Source: Bacteroidota bacterium
GTDB lineage: Bacteria; Bacteroidota; Ignavibacteria; UBA10030
Assembly (NCBI GenBank): GCA_021813905.1
Contig: JAKAJH010000001.1
Span: 1-62,737 of the forward strand
Reading direction: 5' to 3'
Length of the DNA: 62,737 nt
Position numbers and translations under genes: made by a program. The notes under the pieces were generated by a model, which was not told where the DNA came from, ran no database searches, and saw nothing but the letters and a program-made list of their open reading frames with translations. Below, one piece after another: positions 34,704 through 45,805 of the stretch. How positions within the stretch are numbered: position 1 is the stretch's first letter; the number at the start of each line of letters is the position of its first letter.

Positions 34704-36656
34704 ATGTCAAAGAATACAGGAAAGATCATCGGCATCGATCTCGGCACGACCAATTCAGTGGTCGCGGTTATGGAAGGGAACGACCCGGTCGTGATTGCCA
34801 ATGCGGAAGGGGCCCGGACGACTCCGTCGGTGGTCGGTTTTGCGAAATCGGGCGAGCGGCTGGTCGGCGCCGCAGCCAAGCGCCAAGCCGTGACAAATTC
34901 CCAGAACACGGTGTACTCGATCAAGCGATTCATGGGACGCTTCTATAATGAAGTGAACGAAGAAATGAAGCTCGTGCCCTACAAAGTGGTGCACGGGGAC
35001 AACAACACGGCGCGCGTGGAGATCGGCGATCGGGTGTATTCACCCCCGGAGATTTCCGCGATGATCCTGCAGAAGATGAAGCAGACGGCGGAGGACTACC
35101 TGGGGACGAAAATCACCGAGGCGGTCATCACGGTGCCGGCGTATTTCAATGACGCGCAACGCCAGGCCACGAAGGAAGCGGGCGAGATCGCGGGCCTCAC
35201 GGTCCGCCGGATCATCAATGAACCGACGGCGGCGGCGCTGGCCTACGGTCTCGACAAGAAGAACAAGGATCTGAAGGTCGCGGTCTTCGACTTGGGCGGC
35301 GGGACGTTCGATATCTCCGTCCTTGAGCTGGGCGACGGCGTGTTCGAGGTGAAGTCCACCAACGGCGACACGCACCTCGGCGGCGATAACTTCGACATGC
35401 GCGTCCTCGAATACATCGCGGATGAATTCAAGAAGCAGGAAGGCATCGATCTCCGCAAGGATCCAATGGCGCTCCAACGGCTCCGCGAAGCGGCCGAAAA
35501 GGCCAAGATGGAGCTTTCGCAGCTGATGCAGACGGAGATCAATCTCCCCTTCATCACCGCGACGGCCGAAGGACCGAAGCACCTGAATATGACGCTCACC
35601 CGCACGAAGTTCGAACAGCTGGTCGACGACCTCATCCAGCGCTGCGTACCGCCGGTCGAGAGGGCGCTGAAGGACGCCGGCCTTTCGCCGAGTCAGATCG
35701 ATGAGGTCATCCTCGTCGGCGGTATGACCCGGGTCCCGCGGGTTCAGCAGCTGGTGAAGGATGTCTTCGGCAAGGAAGGGCACAAAGGCGTGAACCCGGA
35801 CGAGGTTGTGGCGGTCGGCGCGGCCATCCAGGGCGGCGTGCTTTCGGGCGATGTCACCGATGTCCTGCTGCTCGACGTCACGCCGCTGACGCTCGGCATC
35901 GAGACGCTGGGCGGCGTCATGACGCAGATGATCCAGGCCAACACGACGATCCCGACAAAGAAGAGCGAGATCTTCTCCACGGCGTCGGACAGTCAGCCCT
36001 CGGTGGAGATCCACATCCTGCAGGGCGAGCGCCCGATGGCGGTGGACAACCGCACGCTGGGCCGGTTCCATCTCGACGGCATTCCGCCCTCGCCGCGCGG
36101 CGTTCCGCAGATTGAAGTGACGTTCGATATCGACGCCAACGGCATTCTGCACGTGGCCGCAAAGGACAAGGCGACGAACAAGGAACAGTCGATCCGCATC
36201 ACCTCTTCGAGCGGTCTGACGAAGGAAGAGATCGACAAGATGAAGCAGGATGCGCAGGCGCATTCCGCGGAAGACAAGAAGCGGAAGGAAGAGATCGAGC
36301 TGCGCAACCAGGCCGACAGTCTGGTGTTCCAGACGCGCAAGCAACTCACCGATCTGGGCGACAAGATGTCAGCGGACGACAAGACCAAGGTCGAAGCGGC
36401 CGCCGCGGCCCTCGAAGAGGCGATCAAGGCCGGCAACGCGTCCGAGATCAAGGTGAAGATGGATGCGCTGAACTCGGCGTGGAACGACGTCTCCTCGAAG
36501 ATGTACGAGGCCACGCGGTCGCAGCAGGCGGGTCCCCAGCAGGGTCCGGCCGGCGGACCGCAGGCGGGCCCCCAACCCGAGCCACAGCAGCCGGCGGGCG
36601 ACCAGGGTGGCAAGAAGGTGGAGAACGCCGACTTCGAGGTGATGGACGATAAGTAA
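34704..36656 (+). CDS. dnaK: Molecular chaperone DnaK (Hsp70)
   Basis: The 650-residue chaperone has an ATPase domain (about 1-385) opening with [18 protein letters not shown], the [21 protein letters not shown] signature near residue 195 and [17 protein letters not shown] near 337. The peptide-binding domain (about 390-510) has [18 protein letters not shown]. The helical lid and a Gln/Pro/Gly-rich tail end in [11 protein letters not shown], the usual acidic DnaK terminus. GAAAGGAGACAG precedes the ATG. No grpE or dnaJ lies next to it; clpB follows downstream, which fits joint disaggregation work. Confidence 0.98.
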   Translation: MSKNTGKIIGIDLGTTNSVVAVMEGNDPVVIANAEGARTTPSVVGFAKSGERLVGAAAKRQAVTNSQNTVYSIKRFMGRFYNEVNEEMKLVPYKVVHGDNNTARVEIGDRVYSPPEISAMILQKMKQTAEDYLGTKITEAVITVPAYFNDAQRQATKEAGEIAGLTVRRIINEPTAAALAYGLDKKNKDLKVAVFDLGGGTFDISVLELGDGVFEVKSTNGDTHLGGDNFDMRVLEYIADEFKKQEGIDLRKDPMALQRLREAAEKAKMELSQLMQTEINLPFITATAEGPKHLNMTLTRTKFEQLVDDLIQRCVPPVERALKDAGLSPSQIDEVILVGGMTRVPRVQQLVKDVFGKEGHKGVNPDEVVAVGAAIQGGVLSGDVTDVLLLDVTPLTLGIETLGGVMTQMIQANTTIPTKKSEIFSTASDSQPSVEIHILQGERPMAVDNRTLGRFHLDGIPPSPRGVPQIEVTFDIDANGILHVAAKDKATNKEQSIRITSSSGLTKEEIDKMKQDAQAHSAEDKKRKEEIELRNQADSLVFQTRKQLTDLGDKMSADDKTKVEAAAAALEEAIKAGNASEIKVKMDALNSAWNDVSSKMYEATRSQQAGPQQGPAGGPQAGPQPEPQQPAGDQGGKKVENADFEVMDDK

Positions 36657-36705
36657 TCGATCTCGCCGATCGGCGGTCATCGTCCGCGACCATTGAACGA
36701 ACATG

Positions 36706-36733
36706 AAAGGCGAGGCAACCCCTCGCCTTTTGT
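36706..36733 (+). terminator. Intrinsic terminator of dnaK
   Basis: AAAGGCGAGG (36706-36715) and CCTCGCCTTT (36721-36730) form a perfect 10-bp stem with a 5-base loop, running into TTTTGTGT. It is the cleanest terminator in the window. Confidence 0.9.
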
Positions 36734-36757
36734 GTCACAACACTGATGGAGGCGATC

Positions 36758-36997
36758 ATGTGGCCCGGACTGCTGATCAGTCTGGCGGTGCTCGTGGTGT
36801 TGCTCGCAGGTATCGTGCAACTGATCCGCTCGCGGTCGGCACGCCGCGTGAACGGCATCGCGATGATGACCGCGTTCCACGACTTCCAGCCCGCCGACAA
36901 GCAGCGGGCAATCGAGACCGTGATTGAGATGCATGCGGGGAAGACGCAGCAGCCGGAGCAGGGTGCCGGAGAAGGAAAGGAAACGAAGAAGCCATGA
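36758..36997 (+). CDS. Small single-helix membrane protein before clpB
   Basis: The 79-residue protein has one N-terminal membrane helix ([22 protein letters not shown]), a basic stretch RSRSARR that would face the cytoplasm, and a polar tail of about 50 residues. I do not recognise a family. ATG 36758 is chosen over 36746 because TGGAGGCG then sits at a suitable distance. The stop overlaps the clpB start (ATGA), so it is probably translated with clpB. It could link the disaggregase to the membrane, but that is inference from position only. Confidence 0.65.
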   Translation: MWPGLLISLAVLVVLLAGIVQLIRSRSARRVNGIAMMTAFHDFQPADKQRAIETVIEMHAGKTQQPEQGAGEGKETKKP

Positions 36998-39636
36998 ATT
37001 TCAACAAGTTCACGATCAAATCGCAGGAAGCGGTGCAGCAGTCGCAGGAGATCGCCGCCAGCTACGGCAATCCGGCGATCGAACCGGAGCATCTGCTGGC
37101 CGCACTCATCCAGGATGCGGAAGGCATTGTCGTTCCGCTGCTCCAGAAGCAGGGCGCGAATGTCAACTACCTGAAGATCAAGATCAATGAAGCCATTCAG
37201 CGACTGCCGAAGACGGAAGGGTCGGGCATCAGCGATCAGCGTGCATCGCAGGTCCTCGGCCAGGTGTTCGAAGCCGCCCAGAAGGAAGCCCAACAGCTGA
37301 AAGACGAGTACGTCAGCACGGAGCATCTGCTGCTTGCACTGATCGGTGCCAAGGGTTCCGCGGCGGCCACGCTGCTTCAGGATCAGGGCGTCACCACGGA
37401 CGGCATCTACAAGGCCCTGAAGGATGTGCGCGGCACCCAGCGCGTGACCGACCAGACGCCGGAAGACAAGTACCGGTCGCTGGAACGGTACGGCCGGGAT
37501 CTGAATGAACTTGCCCGTCGCGGTAAACTCGATCCCGTCATCGGCCGGGAGGATGAAATCCGCCGCGTCCTGCAGGTGCTCTCGCGCCGCACGAAGAACA
37601 ATCCGGTCCTCATCGGCGACCCGGGCGTCGGCAAGACCGCTATCGCCGAAGGGATCGCGCATCGCATCGTCCAGGGCGACGTCCCCGAGAATCTGAAGAC
37701 GAAACGCATCATCGGGCTCGACATGGGGGCCCTCGTGGCCGGCACAAGCTTTCGCGGTCAATTCGAGGAGCGGCTCAAAGCCGTCCTGAAAGAAGTGTCC
37801 GAATCCAACGGTGAGATCATCCTCTTCATCGACGAGCTGCACACGCTCGTCGGAGCAGGATCAGCGCAAGGCTCCGTGGACGCCGCCAACATGCTCAAAC
37901 CGGCGCTGGCACGCGGCGATCTGCGGGCGATCGGCGCCACGACCATCGACGAGTACCGCAAGCACATCGAGAAGGACCCGGCGCTGGAACGCCGTTTCCA
38001 GCCCGTTCTCGTGGATGAGCCGAGTGTTGAGGATACGATCTCAATTCTTCGCGGGCTGAAGGAGCGGTACGAAGTCCATCACGGCGTCCGCATCACCGAC
38101 GGAGCGATCGTGGCAGCGGCACAGCTGAGTCATCGGTACATTGCCGACCGGTTCCTTCCCGACAAGGCCATCGATCTGGTGGATGAGGCCGCGTCGAAGC
38201 TGCGCATCGAGATCGACTCCATGCCGGAGGAACTCGACGGTGTCGAGCGGCGCATCAAGCAGCTTGAGATCGAGCGCGAAGCCGTCCGGCGAGAGAAGGA
38301 TGACGAATCCAAAGAGCGTCTGGCGGAGATCGAAAGGGATCTGGCCGAACTGCGCGAGACGCGATCGGAGCTGCGTGCGCACTGGCAGATGGAGAAGGCG
38401 CTGATCCAGTCCATCCGCGGGATGAAAGGAGAGATCGAACAGGCGCGCACCGAAGCGGAGCAGCGGGAGCGGGAGGGCAATCTCGGCCGCGTCGCGGAAC
38501 TGCGTTACGGCGTCATTGCGGGACTCGAGAAGAAGCTGAAGGAGGCCTCCGCCCGGCTCGGCGAAATCCAGAAAGAGCGGAAAATGCTCAAGGAAGAAGT
38601 GGATGCCGAGGACATCGCCGAGATCGTTGCGAAATGGACCGGCATTCCGGTCCAACGGATGCTCGAGAGCGAACGGGCGAAGCTGCTCCATCTCGAAGAC
38701 CGTATCCACGAGCGGCTGGTCGATCAGGAGGATGCGGTCAAGGCGGTATCGGACGCGATCCGGCGCAGTCGCGCGGGACTCCAGGATGAGCGGAAGCCCA
38801 TCGGCTCGTTCATCTTCCTCGGGAGCACCGGTGTCGGCAAGACGGAGCTGGCGAAGGCGCTTGCGGGGTTCCTCTTCAACGATGAGAACGCGGTGGTGCG
38901 CATTGACATGAGCGAGTACATGGAGAAGTTCTCCGTCTCGCGGCTGATCGGGGCACCGCCGGGATACGTCGGCTACGAGGAAGGCGGGCAGCTGACCGAA
39001 GCCATCCGGCGCAAGCCGTATTCGGTCGTTCTGCTCGATGAGATCGAGAAGGCGCATCCGGAGGTGTTCAACGTCCTGCTTCAGCTGCTCGATGAGGGAC
39101 GCCTGACCGACAGCAAGGGACGGACGGTCAATTTCAAGAACACGATCGTCATCATGACCTCGAACCTGGGTTCGCATCTGATCCAGGAGAAGATGGAAGA
39201 GCTGACGGACGAGAATCGCGAAGATCTGATGGGTGACCTGCGCGTGCAGCTGTTCGAGATGCTCAAGCAGACGATCCGGCCGGAGTTCCTGAACCGGATC
39301 GACGAGATCATCTTCTTCAAGCCGCTGTCGAAGATCGAGCTGGCGAAGATCGTCGAGCTGCAGCTGCGCAAAGTGCAGGAGCTCGTGGCGGGAAAGAACA
39401 TCACCCTGACGTTCACCCCCGAAGCGAAAGCCCGCCTGGCGACGATCGGCTACGACCCGAGCTTCGGGGCGCGGCCGCTGAAGCGGGTGGTGCAAAAATA
39501 TGTGATCAATCCGCTGTCGGAGAAGATCCTCGAGGGGTCCATTACCGACGGCGACGCGGTCACGGTCAGTACGGACCACCGGGGCATGATCGAATTCATT
39601 CCGACGGTCCGGCCGGAACCGGTGGCGAACGCATAA
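36994..39636 (+). CDS. clpB: ATP-dependent disaggregase ClpB (Hsp100)
   Basis: The 880-residue AAA+ protein has an N-terminal repeat domain (about 1-150), a first ATPase module with [13 protein letters not shown] (near 210) and [15 protein letters not shown] (near 277), a long coiled-coil middle domain (about 405-535) and a second ATPase module with [14 protein letters not shown] (near 610) and [14 protein letters not shown] (near 677). The middle domain is what separates ClpB from ClpC/ClpA; there is no ClpP-binding loop. It resolves aggregates with DnaK. Its ATG overlaps the preceding small gene. Confidence 0.97.
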   Translation: MNFNKFTIKSQEAVQQSQEIAASYGNPAIEPEHLLAALIQDAEGIVVPLLQKQGANVNYLKIKINEAIQRLPKTEGSGISDQRASQVLGQVFEAAQKEAQQLKDEYVSTEHLLLALIGAKGSAAATLLQDQGVTTDGIYKALKDVRGTQRVTDQTPEDKYRSLERYGRDLNELARRGKLDPVIGREDEIRRVLQVLSRRTKNNPVLIGDPGVGKTAIAEGIAHRIVQGDVPENLKTKRIIGLDMGALVAGTSFRGQFEERLKAVLKEVSESNGEIILFIDELHTLVGAGSAQGSVDAANMLKPALARGDLRAIGATTIDEYRKHIEKDPALERRFQPVLVDEPSVEDTISILRGLKERYEVHHGVRITDGAIVAAAQLSHRYIADRFLPDKAIDLVDEAASKLRIEIDSMPEELDGVERRIKQLEIEREAVRREKDDESKERLAEIERDLAELRETRSELRAHWQMEKALIQSIRGMKGEIEQARTEAEQREREGNLGRVAELRYGVIAGLEKKLKEASARLGEIQKERKMLKEEVDAEDIAEIVAKWTGIPVQRMLESERAKLLHLEDRIHERLVDQEDAVKAVSDAIRRSRAGLQDERKPIGSFIFLGSTGVGKTELAKALAGFLFNDENAVVRIDMSEYMEKFSVSRLIGAPPGYVGYEEGGQLTEAIRRKPYSVVLLDEIEKAHPEVFNVLLQLLDEGRLTDSKGRTVNFKNTIVIMTSNLGSHLIQEKMEELTDENREDLMGDLRVQLFEMLKQTIRPEFLNRIDEIIFFKPLSKIELAKIVELQLRKVQELVAGKNITLTFTPEAKARLATIGYDPSFGARPLKRVVQKYVINPLSEKILEGSITDGDAVTVSTDHRGMIEFIPTVRPEPVANA

Positions 39637-39654
39637 TCGGTCCGGAATTTCATC

Positions 39655-39696
39655 ACGGAGATGGCGCAGCGGTTGTCCGTTGCGCCATTTCTCCGT
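39655..39696 (+). other. Stem-loop between clpB and rsmB
   Basis: ACGGAGATGGCGCA and TGCGCCATTTCTCCGT pair over two blocks: 8 bp (39661-39668 with 39681-39688) and, past a two-base bulge, 6 bp (39655-39660 with 39691-39696). It ends 10 bases before the rsmB ATG. There is no T-run, so it may act as a weak terminator for clpB or fold over the rsmB ribosome site. Confidence 0.6.
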
Positions 39697-39706
39697 ACCT
39701 TCCAGT

Positions 39707-41038
39707 ATGCAACTCAGCTCCCTCCTCGGTCACACCCAGGAAATCCTCACCTCCATCCTCGGCTTCGAGAAGCCTGCGGATGCGTTGCTGGACTCCTTTT
39801 TTCGTTCCCGGCGGTATCTGGGCTCGCACGATCGGCGGTTCATTGCGGAGACCGCCTACGGCGTGCTCCGCCACCGTCGCCGCGTCGGCGCAATTCTGGA
39901 TCGCTCACTCCGCCCCGGCGAGTCGGAACTGTTCGACGACGACCGGCTCCTGCTGACGATCGCCACATACGTGCTGATGACCCCCGGCATGACGCCGCTG
40001 ACCGCGGCCGACCTCTCGGTACGGATCCGCAGCACGCGGCTGAAGTCGCAAATCGAGACGATCTTCCCACGGCTGGCGGCGAACACGACGGCGAATCTGT
40101 CTGCCGAAGAATCGATCGGCATCCGCGAATCGGTTCCGGACTGGATGGTGGACCGCCTGTCCAGGGAATATCCCGCCGACGACGTGGAACGGATGCTGCA
40201 TTCCATGAACGAGCCGGCCCCGATCACGCTCCGGGTCAACACCCTCAAAACAGACGTGGAGGAATGCCGGAAGGTGCTCAGGTCGGAAGGTGTGGAAACC
40301 GAGCGAACGGCGCTTTCGCCGGTCGGCCTTGTGATCCGCAAACGGGTGAATGCGTTCGCGCTGAAGTCGTTCCAGGAGGGATACTTCGAAGTTCAGGACG
40401 AGGGAAGCCAGATTCTTCCATTGCTCATCGATCCGAAGCCGACGTGGAAGGTTCTCGACGCCTGTGCCGGGGCGGGCGGGAAGACGCTGGAATTTGCCGC
40501 GATCATGAAGAATCGGGGCGAGATCGTCGCGGCGGATGTGAACGCGTTTCGACTGGAAGAACTGAAGAAGAGGAGCCGTCGCGCCGGTGCGTCCAACATC
40601 CGCATCCGTGAGGTGGACGCGCTTGGCGATCTCGATGGCGCGCACCGCGGACCGTTCGACGTGGTCTTCGTGGATGCGCCGTGCTCCGGCATCGGCACCG
40701 TGCGTCGCAATCCCGGCATGAAATGGAGCGTCACGCCGTCCACTGTCGACGAAATCTCCCGGAAGCAGTCCGACATCCTGGCATCGGTCGCTCCGTTCGT
40801 AAAACCGGGTGGACGGCTGGTGTACGCGACATGCACCGTGTTCCGGCAGGAGAATGAAGATGTGGTGGAGGCGTTTCTGGCGGCGCATCCCGACTTTCAG
40901 CCGCTGGATCCCGCGCCGGCGCTCGCGAAGGTGCCGATCCCGGATGCCATCTCCGGCAATGCCGTCAAACTGGTCACACATCGGCACGGCACGGACGGTT
41001 TCTTCTGTGCGATCCTCGAGCGGAAGAAGCCGAATTGA
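39707..41038 (+). CDS. rsmB: 16S rRNA (cytosine-967-C5)-methyltransferase
   Basis: The 443-residue enzyme has an N-terminal NusB-like RNA-binding domain (about 1-140) and a SAM-dependent m5C methyltransferase domain. Motifs are VLDACAGAGGKTLEFA (SAM site, near 250), VFVDAPCSGIGTVRRNPGMKW (catalytic P-C-S-G, near 317) and YATCTVFRQENEDVV (second cysteine in T-C, near 370). Both catalytic cysteines are present. Other RsmB/RsmF-type targets are possible, but the NusB domain favours RsmB. ATG 39707 is chosen; a TTG further upstream is in frame but lies inside the hairpin. Confidence 0.9.
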   Translation: MQLSSLLGHTQEILTSILGFEKPADALLDSFFRSRRYLGSHDRRFIAETAYGVLRHRRRVGAILDRSLRPGESELFDDDRLLLTIATYVLMTPGMTPLTAADLSVRIRSTRLKSQIETIFPRLAANTTANLSAEESIGIRESVPDWMVDRLSREYPADDVERMLHSMNEPAPITLRVNTLKTDVEECRKVLRSEGVETERTALSPVGLVIRKRVNAFALKSFQEGYFEVQDEGSQILPLLIDPKPTWKVLDACAGAGGKTLEFAAIMKNRGEIVAADVNAFRLEELKKRSRRAGASNIRIREVDALGDLDGAHRGPFDVVFVDAPCSGIGTVRRNPGMKWSVTPSTVDEISRKQSDILASVAPFVKPGGRLVYATCTVFRQENEDVVEAFLAAHPDFQPLDPAPALAKVPIPDAISGNAVKLVTHRHGTDGFFCAILERKKPN

Positions 41039-41101
41039 TTCTGCAGGCATGTTTTGATACGTTAAGCACAATACGAGAATCGCGAACAAGGAAATTCAGG
41101 A

Positions 41102-41626
41102 ATGGAGAAGATGAACTTGCGCCACCTGCTCGTGCTGCTGGCCGGAGTGATCGTGCTCTCCGGCTGCTCCAAAGCGACGAAGGAAGATCTCTGGAATGAT
41201 GCCGTCGAGGCTCAGAAGAAGGGCGACTACGCGGAGTCGGTTGAGGGATATGAAAAGCTCCTGAAGGAGTACCCGACGAGCGACCGGGCACCGGAGGCAA
41301 TGTATGCCATCGGCACCATCTGCCAGAGTCATACGCATGAACCGTACAAAGCGATCGAATACTACCGCAAGGTGATCGCCCAGTACCCGTCTCATCCCAC
41401 CGCACCGAGCGCGGCGTTTCTCATCGGATTCATTTATAATAACGACCTCAAGAAGTCCGATTCGGCAAAGATTGCCTACGAAGAATTCCTCGCGAAATTT
41501 CCCGGCAATCCCATGGTCGAATCTGCGCAGTTCGAACTGAAGACGCTCGGGAAGGACGCGGGGCAGATCCTGAACGAACAGGCGTCCGCCGCCCCGAAAC
41601 CAGCCGGAAAGAAACCGCGCCGGTGA
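41102..41626 (+). CDS. TPR-containing lipoprotein, BamD/YbgF-like
   Basis: The 174-residue protein has a lipoprotein signal with lipobox L-S-G-C (cysteine near residue 23), so it should be lipid-anchored in the envelope. About three tetratricopeptide repeats follow (about 35-150), with patterns such as GDYAESVEGYEKLLKEYPTS and KAIEYYRKVIAQYPSHPTAPSAAFLIG. A basic Pro/Ala/Lys-rich tail ends it. It may support outer-membrane assembly or protein complexes; no direct partner can be read. The start is 41102 or the ATG at 41111. The stop overlaps the DUF58 start by four bases. Confidence 0.8.
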   Translation: MEKMNLRHLLVLLAGVIVLSGCSKATKEDLWNDAVEAQKKGDYAESVEGYEKLLKEYPTSDRAPEAMYAIGTICQSHTHEPYKAIEYYRKVIAQYPSHPTAPSAAFLIGFIYNNDLKKSDSAKIAYEEFLAKFPGNPMVESAQFELKTLGKDAGQILNEQASAAPKPAGKKPRR

Positions 41627-42525
41627 GCGATCAGGAACCACTCCGATATCTTGAACCGCACGTCGTCGCGCAGCTCGCCACCATGGAGCTGCGCGCGCGT
41701 TCTGTGGTGGAGGGATTCATCACGGGACTGCACCGGAGCCCGTACCACGGTTTCAGTGTGGAATTTACGGAGCACCGGCCGTACCAGCCGGGCGATGAGA
41801 TCCGCCGCATCGACTGGAAGGCGTACGGCAAAACGGACCGGTTCTATGTGAAGGAGTACGAAGAGGAGACGAACCTCAAAGCGACCGTGGTGCTGGATGC
41901 CAGCCGCTCCATGGCGTTTGCCTCGGAAGGAGGCCTCAGCAAGTTTGCGTACGCCTCGTATCTCACCGCCGCACTGTCCTATCTGATGGTGGAGCAGCGC
42001 GACGCGGTGGGGCTGACGCTCTTCGATGCCGCCATCCGGACGGCCATTCCACCCCGGGCGACACGGACGAATCTGACGGCGATCCTGGCGGCCTTGGAGC
42101 ATGCGGAGCCGGCCAGCACCACCGGGGCCGCCGAAACGCTTCACCGGGTTGCCGAGCAGCTCAAGCGGCGCGGGCTCGTCATCGTCCTGAGCGACCTGTT
42201 CGACGAGCCGGGTGCGGTGCTCTCCGCGTTCAAACATTTCCGGCACAAGGGAAATGAGGTCATTGTGATGCAGGTGCTCGATCCGCTGGAGCGCAGCTTC
42301 GCGTTCGGTCGTGACGCGGTATTCAGGGATATGGAAACGGGGGAAGAGATGATGACGCAGCCGTGGCACATTCAACAGGCGTACCGCGATTCCCTGCGTG
42401 AGTTCCTCGGACGGTACCGGAAGGAGTGCGGCGAGAACGGCATTGACTATGTGTTGCTCGATACGTCGACGCCGTACGACCGGGCGCTGACGGAGTATCT
42501 CCACAAGCGCCGGCGGCTGCACTGA
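41623..42525 (+). CDS. DUF58-family protein with a von Willebrand A-like fold
   Basis: The 300-residue cytoplasmic protein carries the DUF58 core [38 protein letters not shown] (about residues 46-84) and a vWA-like metal site, [11 protein letters not shown] near residue 91. DUF58 genes usually stand next to a MoxR AAA+ ATPase and batA/batB genes; none of those is in this window, which is unusual. The GTG start overlaps the stop of the TPR lipoprotein (GTGA), so the two are coupled. Function in the family is unproven. Confidence 0.88.
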   Translation: MSDQEPLRYLEPHVVAQLATMELRARSVVEGFITGLHRSPYHGFSVEFTEHRPYQPGDEIRRIDWKAYGKTDRFYVKEYEEETNLKATVVLDASRSMAFASEGGLSKFAYASYLTAALSYLMVEQRDAVGLTLFDAAIRTAIPPRATRTNLTAILAALEHAEPASTTGAAETLHRVAEQLKRRGLVIVLSDLFDEPGAVLSAFKHFRHKGNEVIVMQVLDPLERSFAFGRDAVFRDMETGEEMMTQPWHIQQAYRDSLREFLGRYRKECGENGIDYVLLDTSTPYDRALTEYLHKRRRLH

Positions 42526-42563
42526 CGGGACGGATCTGTGATGAAGGAAGGGCGGTCCAGGCG

Positions 42564-45446
42564 GTGAATGACACTGACCGGCAACTGGTGGTCCGCGGCG
42601 CGCGGGTCCACAATCTGAAGAACATCGATGTGGCGATCCCCCGCGATGCGCTGACCGTCATTACCGGGCTGTCGGGATCGGGCAAGTCGAGCCTGGCGTT
42701 CGACACGATCTACGCGGAAGGCCAGCGCCGGTACGTCGAAAGTCTCTCCGCATACGCGCGACAGTTCCTCGGCGTGATGGAGCGCCCCGACGTCGATTAC
42801 ATCGAAGGCCTCAGCCCCTCCATTTCCATCGAACAGAAGACGGTCAGCACCAATCCCCGCTCGACCGTCGGCACCGTCACCGAGATCTACGACTATCTGC
42901 GCCTGCTGTTCGCACGGGCCGGCACGCAGTTCTGCACGAGCTGCGGGCGCAAGGTCCAGCGTCAGTCGGTGGACCAGATCATCGACGCCATCCTCGCGTA
43001 TCCCGCCGGCAGCAAGCTGCAGATCCTCGCCCCCGTCATCCGGGCTCGTAAGGGACATTACCGCGAGCTGTTCGAGCGATTCCAGAAAGACGGCTTCCTG
43101 CGCGTGCGCGTCGACGGCGAGATCCGGACGATCGAAAAGGGAATGAAGCTCGACCGGTACAAGGTGCATACGATCGAGATCGTCGTCGACCGGATCGTGA
43201 TGAAGAAGGAAATGCGTCCGCGCGTGGCGGACTCGGTGGAGCTCGCGTTGCGGTACGGCGATGGCGTGCTTACGGTATTCGACGGTTCGCAGGACCAGCT
43301 GTTCAGTCAGAGCTATGCCTGCCATGTGTGCGGCATCAGCTATGAAGAGCCGGCGCCGAATTCGTTCTCCTTCAACACGCCAATGGGCTACTGCCCCCAC
43401 TGTGAAGGCCTTGGCGAGCTCCGGACGTTCGATCTTTCCCTCATCCTTCCCGACGAATCGCTCTCGATCAACCAGGAAGGCCTTGCGCCGATGGGCAAGC
43501 CGCGGCCGACGTGGATGTTCAGCCAGATCCGGGCGGTCGCGAAGAAATACGGCTTCGATTTTGACACGCCCATCCGCACAATCCCGCCGGCTGCGCGGGA
43601 TGTGCTGCTCTACGGATCGAAGGGGGAAAAGCTCGAGATCGAGTATGCGCACGAATCCGGACGCGTGCAGATCTACCGTCACCGGTTCGAGGGATTGATG
43701 AAGATGCTGCAGCGCTGGTACGACGAAACCAGCTCGAACCAGGTCCGGGAATGGGTCGAATCGTTCATGACGTCGCGGCCCTGCGAAGAGTGCAAGGGCG
43801 GACGGCTGAAGAAGGAGAGTCTTGCCATCCGGCTGGAGGATGCCAAGACCGGCGAGCAGTGGAATATCCACGATGTCGTCCGGCTGCCCATCGACCGGAC
43901 AGCGGCCATGATCGCGGGACTCACGCTGGTGCCGCGTCAGGCGGAGATCGCACGGCAGGTGCTGAAGGAAATCGGCCAACGTCTCGACTTCCTGAAGAAT
44001 GTGGGGCTGACATATCTCTCGCTCGATCGTCCCGCTCGGACGCTGTCGGGCGGCGAAGGACAGCGCATCCGCCTCGCGACGCAGATCGGCACGCAGCTGG
44101 TGGGCGTCCTGTACATCCTCGACGAGCCGAGCATCGGGCTGCACCAGCGAGACAATATCAAGCTCATCGATTCGCTGAAGTCGCTCCGTGATCTTGGCAA
44201 CACCGTGATCGTCGTGGAGCACGACAAGGAGATGATCCGGAGTGCGGACTTTGTGGTGGACTTGGGGCCCGGCGCCGGAGAACACGGCGTGATGGTGGTC
44301 CGGACCGGACATCCCGACACGCTCATCGCGAAGCCGAAACGGAGCGTCTCGGGCGGCAATGGGACCGCGGAGTCGCTGACCGCGAAGTACCTCTCGGGTC
44401 TGCACCGGATCGAGATCCCGTCGGAGCGCCGGAAGGGCAACGGCCTCACGCTGACCGTGACGGGCGCCCGGGGGAATAACCTGAAGAACGTGACCCTCCG
44501 AATTCCGCTCGGCACGTTCGTGTGCATCACCGGAGTCAGCGGTTCGGGAAAATCGTCGCTGATCAATGAGACGTTGTTCCCGATCCTGTCGAAGCATTTC
44601 TCGCAGTCGAAAGTGGCTCCGCTTCCGCACGCCGGCGTGGACGGCTTGAAGCATATCGACAAAGTCATCGATATCGACCAGTCGCCCATCGGGCGGACAC
44701 CGCGGTCCAATCCGGCGACGTACACCGGTGTGTTCACGCTCATCCGGGACCTGTTCACGCAGCTCCCGGAATCGCAGATCCGCGGGTACAAGGCGGGGCG
44801 GTTCAGCTTCAACGTGAAGGGCGGACGGTGTGAGGCGTGCGAAGGCGACGGGGTGAAGAAGATCGAGATGAATTTCCTGCCGGACGTGTATGTCCTCTGC
44901 GACACGTGCGGTGGGCGCCGATATAACCGCGAGACGCTGGAAGTTCTGTACAAAGGAAAGTCGATCGCGGACGTGCTGAACATGCCGGTCGAGGAGGCAA
45001 TGGAACTGTTCAGCGAGCTCCCGCGCATCCAGCGGCATCTCAAGACGCTGAACGATGTGGGGTTGGGATACATCCGGCTCGGTCAGCAGGCGACCACACT
45101 CTCGGGCGGCGAGGCGCAGCGCGTGAAGCTGTCGACGGAATTGTCGAAGATCGGGACAGGCAAGACGCTGTATATTCTCGACGAGCCGACCACGGGGTTG
45201 CATTTTGAAGACATCCGCATGCTGCTCTCGGTGTTGAACAAGCTGGTGGACAAGGGGAATACGGTGGTGGTCATCGAGCACAATCTGGACGTGATCAAGA
45301 CCGCCGACTGGATTGTTGATCTGGGACCGGAAGGGGGGGATGCCGGCGGGGAGATCGTTGTCGAAGGGATGCCGGAGGATGTCGTGAAGAATCGACGGTC
45401 TTACACGGCGGCGTATCTGAAGAAGGAGTTGGACGGGAATGTGTGA
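42564..45446 (+). CDS. uvrA: Excinuclease ABC subunit A
   Basis: The 960-residue DNA-damage sensor starts nucleotide excision repair with UvrB. Two ABC ATPase modules are present: [35 protein letters not shown] near residue 34, with the first signature [16 protein letters not shown] near 495, and [17 protein letters not shown] near 657 with [15 protein letters not shown] near 848. Zinc-binding cysteine pairs lie in CHVCG...CPHCEG and CEACEGDG...[12 protein letters not shown] start at 42564 is used. It is a complete class I UvrA. Confidence 0.97.
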   Translation: MNDTDRQLVVRGARVHNLKNIDVAIPRDALTVITGLSGSGKSSLAFDTIYAEGQRRYVESLSAYARQFLGVMERPDVDYIEGLSPSISIEQKTVSTNPRSTVGTVTEIYDYLRLLFARAGTQFCTSCGRKVQRQSVDQIIDAILAYPAGSKLQILAPVIRARKGHYRELFERFQKDGFLRVRVDGEIRTIEKGMKLDRYKVHTIEIVVDRIVMKKEMRPRVADSVELALRYGDGVLTVFDGSQDQLFSQSYACHVCGISYEEPAPNSFSFNTPMGYCPHCEGLGELRTFDLSLILPDESLSINQEGLAPMGKPRPTWMFSQIRAVAKKYGFDFDTPIRTIPPAARDVLLYGSKGEKLEIEYAHESGRVQIYRHRFEGLMKMLQRWYDETSSNQVREWVESFMTSRPCEECKGGRLKKESLAIRLEDAKTGEQWNIHDVVRLPIDRTAAMIAGLTLVPRQAEIARQVLKEIGQRLDFLKNVGLTYLSLDRPARTLSGGEGQRIRLATQIGTQLVGVLYILDEPSIGLHQRDNIKLIDSLKSLRDLGNTVIVVEHDKEMIRSADFVVDLGPGAGEHGVMVVRTGHPDTLIAKPKRSVSGGNGTAESLTAKYLSGLHRIEIPSERRKGNGLTLTVTGARGNNLKNVTLRIPLGTFVCITGVSGSGKSSLINETLFPILSKHFSQSKVAPLPHAGVDGLKHIDKVIDIDQSPIGRTPRSNPATYTGVFTLIRDLFTQLPESQIRGYKAGRFSFNVKGGRCEACEGDGVKKIEMNFLPDVYVLCDTCGGRRYNRETLEVLYKGKSIADVLNMPVEEAMELFSELPRIQRHLKTLNDVGLGYIRLGQQATTLSGGEAQRVKLSTELSKIGTGKTLYILDEPTTGLHFEDIRMLLSVLNKLVDKGNTVVVIEHNLDVIKTADWIVDLGPEGGDAGGEIVVEGMPEDVVKNRRSYTAAYLKKELDGNV

Positions 45447-45462
45447 TGGATGACTGCTGGTG

Positions 45463-45481
45463 CGGGAATCTCACATTCCCG
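45463..45481 (+). terminator. Short stem-loop after uvrA
   Basis: CGGGAAT (45463-45469) and ATTCCCG (45475-45481) form a perfect 7-bp stem with loop CTCAC, 17 bases after the uvrA stop. No T-run follows. From 45465 to about 45576 the spacer also shows a weak 7-nt period, but units are too degenerate to define. Between there and 45805 I see only a GAAGGAGA ribosome site. Confidence 0.45.
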
Positions 45482-45805
45482 ATCTCTGCAACTCGAACTT
45501 CCTTCGTGTGCGGTTCTGCACATTTCGGATTTCCCCTTGTCCCCCGTCACGTTGATTCCTTGCTTCCCGGGCATTCCTTCTGTACCGTACAATTGACCGT
45601 TGCAGGCCGTTCGTGTGCCGCGGTCGGAGTGTTTCGCGATCCCGGTGGGTTGTGGGGCGAGGAAGAGTGCGGTCGTGTCGGTGAAACGGCCTTCCGAGGA
45701 TGCGCGTGCGTCCCTGGGAGGCCGTTTTGCGTTTCAGGGTTGTCGATCAGACAGAGCGCTTGGCACGCGCTCTCCCATCTCTTCCTCTACTGAAGGAGAC
45801 TTTCC

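Noticed and set aside
36994-39636. ClpC or ClpA instead of ClpB
   Set aside because: The long middle coiled coil is present and no ClpP-binding loop is visible.
45760-45776. Second sigma-54 promoter (TTGGCACG) before the type IX cargo gene
   Set aside because: The -24 half is perfect, but the -12 half reads CTCC where TTGC is required.
45443-45793. Open frame of 116 codons between uvrA and the cargo gene
   Set aside because: Codon use and residue composition (many Cys, Gly, Arg) look non-coding, and it covers a hairpin and a ribosome site for the next gene.
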